From contig CAZSAT010000002.1 of NCBI GenBank assembly GCA_964604675.1, forward strand, positions 62,001 to 126,000: a stretch of 64,000 nucleotides of DNA, written 5' to 3'. This stretch comes from CAZSAT01 sp964604675. Lineage in GTDB: Bacteria; Myxococcota_A; UBA796; CAJQPC01. The notes under the pieces are model-generated. The model was not told the origin of the DNA. It did no database searches and was given only the letters and a program-made list of their open reading frames with translations. The position numbers and the translations under genes were made by a program. Shown here one piece after another: positions 58,922-64,000 of this stretch (position 1 is its first letter; every line of letters begins with the position of its first letter).

Positions 58922-61774
58922 GTGACCCGCGTCGTCGACTGGTTCAGTGGCCTCACCTGCAGGGAGCGCATCCACGTCTACGCCCTCGGCGTGATGATGG
59001 TGGGCTCCGTGGCCCACGGCCTGTTGTTCTCGACCTACTACATCGAGGACGCGGGCATCACCTTTGCGTACTCGCGCAACCTCATCGAGGGCGAGGGGCT
59101 GGCGCCGTGGGCGGGGAGCGAACGGGTCGAGGGCTACTCCAACCCGCTGTGGACCTTCCTGATCGCCGCCTGGTACGCCATCGGCGTGCCCGTGTGGACC
59201 TCGTCGAAGCTGATGGGGGCCACCTTCGGGGCCGCCTGCCTGCCCATCGTGTACCTGGTCACCCGGCGTTGCTGGCCCGAGCGGCAGGACCACGTGCCCC
59301 TGCTGCCGCCGCTCTTCCTCGCGGCGTCCACCCAGTGGACCATCTGGAACGTGAGCGGGCTCGAGAACGGGCTCTTCAACCTGCTGCTCGCGTTGGGCAT
59401 CTGGCGCACGCTCGAGGAGGTCGAGGAACCCGGCGGCACGCCGTGGTCGGCGCTGGCGTACTTCGGCCTGGCCATCACCCGGCCCGAGGGCATCCTCTAC
59501 GCCGCCATCGGCGGCTTCTTCCGCCTGGCCGGGGCGCTGATCGACCGCCGCGGCTACCTCGACGTGGCGAAGTGGCTGGCGCTGTTCTGGGGCCCCTTCG
59601 CGCTCTACCACGCCTGGCGCTACAGCTACTTCGCGTGGGAGTGGCCCAACACCTACTACGCCAAGCTGGATGGCGAGAACCGCTTCAAGCCGCTCAACTG
59701 GAACGGCGGAGGTTGGCGCTACATCCGCCGCTACGGGGCGGCCACCTTCCTGGGCGCGGCCCTGCCCCTGTATGGAGCGGGCCTCGTCACGCTGCGCGAC
59801 AAGCGCAAGTGGCTGCTGGTCGGCCTGACCGCCGTGGTGGCCACGCTCCTGTTGTGGGACGGCAAGGCGGGCTTCGATCGCGACATGCGCCCCGAGTTCT
59901 GGTCCGACCTGTTGCGCGACTGGAACGAGTACCGGGTGTGGGCCTTGGTGGCAGCCACGGCCGCGCTCGGCGTGGCCACCACCTTCCACAAGGGCGCGCT
60001 GGCTCGGTTGCTGGTGCTGTGCAGCGGCGCGGCCACGATGTTCTTCATCGTGTACTCCGGCGGCGACTGGATGAAGCAGTGGCGCTGGTTCAACATGGTC
60101 GCCATGCCCGCCTTCATCCTGCTCGGGCTGGGCCTCGGGGCGCTCACGGAAGCGCTGCCCTTCGGCGAGCGGCGCGTCCGCGGTCGCCGGCTGGGCGGGC
60201 TCTACGTGGGCGGCATCGCCGTCGCCATCCTGGTGCCCAACATCTGGCAGAGCCTCCACGCCGCGCCGGAACCCGAGACCACCGTTCGCGACATCCGTCG
60301 TCGGGTCACCTACATGACCTGGGTCAAGAACCGGCTGCACCTGGACTTCGTGCGCCTGCTCGACGTCGACATGGGCGCGCACATGTGGTTCACCGACTGG
60401 GCCATCGCCGACATCGCGGGCCTGATCGACGTGAAGATGAGCCGGCACCTCTACCAGAAGAAGTTCATCAAGCAGTACATCTTCCAGGAGTTCGTGCCGA
60501 CCTTCGCGCACGTCCACGCCGGCTGGGCGTCGAAGTCGAAGATCAACACCCACGTGGAGTGGAAGCAGAACTACATCGAGGTGCCCGGCTACCCCAACGG
60601 CGGCCGCTCGCTGCACGTCGGCAACCACATCCGCAAGGACATCTTCGTCGAGAAGCGCTACGCCGGTCCCCCGGGCCGCGACGTCGACTACGACGATGGG
60701 TGGTTCCTCGAGGGCTGGGACGCTCCCGCGCCCATCGTGCCCGTGGCGGGCAAGGCCTACCTGGAGTTCTGGACCCGCACCGCGTTCAAGCGGCGCGACG
60801 TGCGCGCCCTCGTCGTGCTCGACGACGGCCAGGGCCACCGCCAGGTGACCTCGCTGCCGCCTGGCTACAACTGGTACGAGGTCGAGGACTGGAAGTCGCA
60901 CGAGCACGTGCGCAACCGCTACGACTTCGAGCTGGACGCGGACCTGCCCGAGGGCACCTACGACCTGGGCTTCGTCTTCCTGCACGGCAAGACCGGTGAG
61001 GTCATCCTGCCCGAGGACCACGACCCGGAAGCAACGGTGCGCTACATGGAGGGCGAGGTCTGGTTCGACGATGCCTACCAGATCACCACCCGCACGCGGG
61101 CCACGAAGGAAGCGCAGGCCGACCACGACCGCGCGCTCGAGCTCGCCACCACCGACGACTGCGAGGAGGCGTGGGCGGCCTGGCGGCAAGCGCGCTGGCA
61201 CGTGTACCGCAACCTGAAGTGGCACGAGGACCGCATCGACGGGGTACGGAACGCCGTGGCCGGGTGCTACGCGGATCGGGCGGCAGGATCTCCGGACGAC
61301 CTCGACGCGCAGGTCGAAGCCTTGAAGCAGGGCCGGATCTACGACCACCACAACGATCGCGTGGAGGAGCTGGGGGCGGACCTTGCTGTCACCCTGGAAG
61401 CCCTGGGCGACGAGCACGCCGCCGAAGAGGCTTGGGAGGCGGCCTACGGTGCCTACCGCGACGCCATGATCGTCGATCCCAGCGCCTCGTTCGTCCGCCG
61501 GAAGGCGGAGGAGGCCCGCGACAAGAGCCTGGAGATCGAGGGCAAGGTCAAGGACAAGTCGGGCGGCAAGCCGCGCGGGAAGCCGGCCAAGACCCGCGAC
61601 GACAAGAAGGACGACGACGACGCGCCCTCGGGCAAGGACGAGTCCTCCGAGGAGGACGAGGCTTCGGAGAACGGCGAGATGTCCGAGCAGGACGACCAGC
61701 CCGCCGACAAGGGCGAGGCGCCCCAGCAAGAACCAGCGGAAGCCGGCCCACCGGCCGGCAAGGAGCAGCGATGA
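58922..61774 (+). CDS. GT-C family glycosyltransferase (arabinofuranosyltransferase-like) with acidic C-terminal tail
   Basis: 950 residues. About ten membrane helices in the first ~430 residues. The EDAGITFAYSRNLIEGEGL, ERVEGYSNPLWTFL and ALAYFGLAITRPEGI segments follow the pattern of AftB-like polyprenyl-phosphate-sugar transferases. From ~450 is a large extracytoplasmic domain (FTDWAIADIAGLIDVKMSRH, YDDGWFLEGWDAPAPIVPVAG, EVWFDDAYQI). The last ~150 residues turn into helical repeats and then a charged low-complexity tail rich in Lys, Asp, Glu and Pro (KDDDDAPSGKDESSEEDE). The stop overlaps the ATG of the SDR gene (ATGA). Start GTG 58922. Sugar and acceptor unknown; sits next to an acyltransferase, so envelope lipid or glycan assembly is likely. 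Confidence 0.82.
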   Translation: MTRVVDWFSGLTCRERIHVYALGVMMVGSVAHGLLFSTYYIEDAGITFAYSRNLIEGEGLAPWAGSERVEGYSNPLWTFLIAAWYAIGVPVWTSSKLMGATFGAACLPIVYLVTRRCWPERQDHVPLLPPLFLAASTQWTIWNVSGLENGLFNLLLALGIWRTLEEVEEPGGTPWSALAYFGLAITRPEGILYAAIGGFFRLAGALIDRRGYLDVAKWLALFWGPFALYHAWRYSYFAWEWPNTYYAKLDGENRFKPLNWNGGGWRYIRRYGAATFLGAALPLYGAGLVTLRDKRKWLLVGLTAVVATLLLWDGKAGFDRDMRPEFWSDLLRDWNEYRVWALVAATAALGVATTFHKGALARLLVLCSGAATMFFIVYSGGDWMKQWRWFNMVAMPAFILLGLGLGALTEALPFGERRVRGRRLGGLYVGGIAVAILVPNIWQSLHAAPEPETTVRDIRRRVTYMTWVKNRLHLDFVRLLDVDMGAHMWFTDWAIADIAGLIDVKMSRHLYQKKFIKQYIFQEFVPTFAHVHAGWASKSKINTHVEWKQNYIEVPGYPNGGRSLHVGNHIRKDIFVEKRYAGPPGRDVDYDDGWFLEGWDAPAPIVPVAGKAYLEFWTRTAFKRRDVRALVVLDDGQGHRQVTSLPPGYNWYEVEDWKSHEHVRNRYDFELDADLPEGTYDLGFVFLHGKTGEVILPEDHDPEATVRYMEGEVWFDDAYQITTRTRATKEAQADHDRALELATTDDCEEAWAAWRQARWHVYRNLKWHEDRIDGVRNAVAGCYADRAAGSPDDLDAQVEALKQGRIYDHHNDRVEELGADLAVTLEALGDEHAAEEAWEAAYGAYRDAMIVDPSASFVRRKAEEARDKSLEIEGKVKDKSGGKPRGKPAKTRDDKKDDDDAPSGKDESSEEDEASENGEMSEQDDQPADKGEAPQQEPAEAGPPAGKEQR

Positions 61775-62541
61775 ACCTCTCGGGCAACACCATCCTCATC
61801 ACCGGCGGCAGCGCCGGGATCGGCCTGGCCTTCGCGAAGGAGTTCGTGGCCGGCGGCAACACGGTCATCGTCACCGGCCGTCGCCAGGAGAAGCTGGACG
61901 AAGCCAAGGAGGCGGTGCCCGAGCTGCACACCCTCCAGTCCGACGTGGCGGACACCGCACAGATCAAGGCCCTGGCCGAGCGCATCCGGGCCGACTTCCC
62001 GGCGCTCAACGTGCTGATGAACAATGCCGGGATCTTCCTGTACAAGAACCTCGCCGGGAAGATCGACGATCTCGACGGTCTCACCCGTGAGCTCGACATC
62101 AACGTGGCGGGCACCCTGCGCACCACCTCGGCCCTGATGGACGTGCTCGTGAAGAACCAGGGCACGATCATCAACGTCTCGAGCGGGCTCGCGTTCGTGC
62201 CGCTCACCTGCGCACCGATCTACTGCGCCACCAAGGCCGCTCTGCACAGCTACAGCACCTCGCTGCGCTTCCAGCTCGCGCCGGCGGGCGTCGAGGTCAT
62301 CGAGCTGATGCCGCCGGCGGTGAAGACCGACCTGACCGCCGACCTCCCCGAGGACGGCGCCTTCAAGCTGATGACCACCGAGCAGCTCGTGAAGGCGACC
62401 TGGAAGGGCTTCCGCTCGGGTGCCACCGAGATCCGCCCGGGGCAGGCCAACCAGCTGCACTGGATGTCTCGCATCGCGCCCGGCTTCATCAACGGCGAGC
62501 TCTACAAGGGCAGCAAGGCGCTCATCCCACCCCTGGACTGA
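61771..62541 (+). CDS. Short-chain dehydrogenase/reductase (DltE-like)
   Basis: 256 residues. TGGSAGIGLAFAKEF (TGxxxGxG, ~10-24), NNAG in LMNNAGIFLY, Ser in INVSSGLAFV and the catalytic YCATK (YxxxK, ~151) are all present, so activity as an NAD(P)-dependent oxidoreductase is expected; substrate unknown. Start ATG 61771 overlaps the GT gene by ATGA, and AGGAG is well placed upstream. The longer in-frame extension belongs to another frame of the GT gene. A lipoprotein phosphoesterase starts 2 nt after its stop. Confidence 0.9.
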   Translation: MNLSGNTILITGGSAGIGLAFAKEFVAGGNTVIVTGRRQEKLDEAKEAVPELHTLQSDVADTAQIKALAERIRADFPALNVLMNNAGIFLYKNLAGKIDDLDGLTRELDINVAGTLRTTSALMDVLVKNQGTIINVSSGLAFVPLTCAPIYCATKAALHSYSTSLRFQLAPAGVEVIELMPPAVKTDLTADLPEDGAFKLMTTEQLVKATWKGFRSGATEIRPGQANQLHWMSRIAPGFINGELYKGSKALIPPLD

Positions 62542-62543
62542 CC

Positions 62544-64000
62544 GTGTTCGCGTTCGTCCTCGCCTGCAAGACCCCCGCTGCCGACACCGGCACGGCGACC
62601 GGCCACGAGCCGGCCACCTACCCCCTGGTCGAGGGCCTCTACACCACGCTCCAGGCCACCTGGAAGGCGCTGGACCCTCCAGACGCCACCAAGGAAGCCA
62701 TCGCCGCCGACACGCTGCTGGTCGGTGAGATCGATCGCTACGCCGAGCATGGGCTCGGGGTCGAGCTGGGCCCGGGCACGAGCTGGACGGTGCTGGACGA
62801 TCTCGCTCCGGGCTACGAGCCCGACGACGACCGGGCCAGCGTGGCCTACGTCTGGCAGGCGGCCGACCCGCAGATCATCGACGAGGAGTCGCCGATCCGC
62901 TTCGAGGCCTTCGAGCAGCTCTTCCGGCCGCAGGGCCACCTGATGGCGCACACCTTCGAGGCGAGCGTGCGCACGGCGCAGGCCTTGAGCGACGCGAGCG
63001 GGCGCCCCTTCGACTTCGCGCTGATCGCCGGCGACATGACCGACGGCAGCCAGCAGAACGAGCTGGAGTGGTTCCTCTCGGCGCTCAACGGTGGGGTCAT
63101 CGACCCCGACAGCGGCGACGACGACGACCCCATCGAGGGCCCGGGCAACGACTACAACGATCCCTTCCTGTCCGACGGGCTCGCCACGCCCTGGTACGCG
63201 GTGCTCGGCAACCACGACGGCCTCTACAACGGCGGCTTCGGCGTGATCGACGAGGACCTGCGGGAAGGCGCGGTGGCGGGTGAGGTCTACGAGTCCGACA
63301 TCTTCGTGAACGGCTTCCGCGACGGCTCGGACCCCACGGCCTCGGTCGTCACCGAGGGGAGCACGCCGGCCGACGACGCGCGGCTGCCGCTCACCGTGGC
63401 GGAGCTGCTCCAGGCGATCCATGACGCCGACGGCGAGCCCGCAGGGCACGGCCTCGACCCGGACCGCATCGCGGCCGACGAGGGCTGGTTCAGCGCGCAC
63501 CCCATCGAGGGCGCGCCGGTCCGGCTCGTGTCCCTGCAGACGGTGGACGGCACGAAGGGGCCCGCGGAGGGTTCCGAGGGCTGGATCGACGCCCGGCAGG
63601 GCGCGTGGCTGGAGGCGGAGCTGGAGGCGGCCGACGCGGCCTCCGAGCTCGTCATCGTGATGAGCCACCACCGGGCGAAGGACCTGTCCGGCGACTCCGA
63701 GGTGGACGAGGCAGCGCTCTCGGCGCTCTTGGCGGGCAGCGACAACGTGGTGCTGCACGTCACCGGCCACGGGCATGCCAACACGCGCTCGCTCTACGAG
63801 GACGCGTCGGCCGAGCACGGCTACTGGCAGCTGATGTGCGCCTCCACGATGGACTTTCCGATGCAGACCCGCATCCTCGAGCTGGTGGACGAGCGGGACG
63901 GGCACCTGTCGATCTACGTGACCAACGTGGGCCACAACAGCCCCGAGGGCAGCCTGGCGCACGAGGGGCGCTCGCTCGCGGGCGGGGCCCTGCTCTTCCC
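62544..64000 (+). CDS. Metallophosphoesterase lipoprotein, 3' end outside window
   Basis: At least 485 residues, open to the window edge. GTG 62544 gives MFAFVLAC, Cys at 8 with Lys at +2, then a Thr/Ala/Asp-rich spacer. Metal-site motifs: QAADPQIIDEESP (~111; D-x-Q in place of D-x-H), ALIAGDMTDGSQQNE (~154), VLGNHDGLYNGGF (~216), VMSHHRAKD (~370) and HVTGHGHANTRS (~400). The order and the ESP and NELEWF patterns suggest the large calcineurin-like family of secreted phosphatases seen in Myxococcota. Start is 2 nt after the SDR stop, so the genes are coupled. Substrate unknown. Confidence 0.85.
   Translation, partial: MFAFVLACKTPAADTGTATGHEPATYPLVEGLYTTLQATWKALDPPDATKEAIAADTLLVGEIDRYAEHGLGVELGPGTSWTVLDDLAPGYEPDDDRASVAYVWQAADPQIIDEESPIRFEAFEQLFRPQGHLMAHTFEASVRTAQALSDASGRPFDFALIAGDMTDGSQQNELEWFLSALNGGVIDPDSGDDDDPIEGPGNDYNDPFLSDGLATPWYAVLGNHDGLYNGGFGVIDEDLREGAVAGEVYESDIFVNGFRDGSDPTASVVTEGSTPADDARLPLTVAELLQAIHDADGEPAGHGLDPDRIAADEGWFSAHPIEGAPVRLVSLQTVDGTKGPAEGSEGWIDARQGAWLEAELEAADAASELVIVMSHHRAKDLSGDSEVDEAALSALLAGSDNVVLHVTGHGHANTRSLYEDASAEHGYWQLMCASTMDFPMQTRILELVDERDGHLSIYVTNVGHNSPEGSLAHEGRSLAGGALLF

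Overview
High-GC chromosomal window, probably from an uncultured or little-studied member of the Myxococcota. The evidence is a MYXO-CTERM-type sorting tail (about 53,050-53,110), a second related tail on a chitinase-like protein, MopE-type Cys/Asp-rich repeat proteins, several FHA proteins, a eukaryote-type Ser/Thr kinase and many small lipoproteins with Asp/Thr-rich spacers. Coding density is high. I saw no tRNA, rRNA, CRISPR array, insertion sequence or phage module.

Layout. 1-1073: 3' part of a Ser/Thr kinase. 1074-1264: cluster of hairpins. 1245-4310: divergent radical SAM and FAD oxidoreductase genes. 4358-12455: TadC, DUF192, three FHA proteins and a HEAT-like lipoprotein in one tight unit. 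12479-14870: ABC1/UbiB-like kinase converging on an RmlD-like reductase. 14970-17489: coiled-coil protein and AAA ATPase. 17515-21713: ribosome and translation block (rplU, rpmA, obgE, a lipoprotein, rsfS, rlmH, ComF-like). 21908-28264: small protein, SSS symporter, membrane protein with sigma-like N-terminus, DivIVA, PHP, NAD-binding, SCP2 and hotdog genes. 28458-31731: three-gene Gld-type ABC exporter on the minus strand. 32343-42772: two giant MopE-like repeat lipoproteins flanking a secreted protein. 42804-47092: GT-C glycosyltransferase, two cNMP-binding proteins and a FadL porin, minus strand. 47168-48969: paralogous Asp/Thr lipoproteins. 48974-56740: minus-strand run of secreted or lipid-anchored enzymes (5'-nucleotidase-like, esterase, BNR/MYXO-CTERM, NHL propeller, GH18). 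56958-64000: PspA-like protein, LpxL-like acyltransferase, GT-C enzyme, SDR and a metallophosphoesterase that runs off the edge.

How the parts fit. The 4.3-12.5 kb unit looks like phosphothreonine-reading signalling attached to a Tad-type secretion component. The 32-56 kb half is devoted to the cell surface: acidic metal-binding repeat proteins, porin, exporter, hydrolases and lipoproteins. 17.5-21.7 kb is a conserved housekeeping block.

The most interesting signals are not single genes. (1) Several genes have a -10-like TAnnCT hexamer exactly 6 nt before the start codon and no Shine-Dalgarno, which predicts leaderless mRNAs. (2) Many lipoproteins have extremely short signal peptides (Cys at residue 7-10) with no basic residue. 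(3) rsfS and rlmH appear to use ATC and CTG starts. (4) A MopE-repeat lipoprotein is fused to a lamin-tail domain and a c-type haem motif. (5) A one-base indel probably hides the lipoprotein start of the HEAT-like protein at 11,315.
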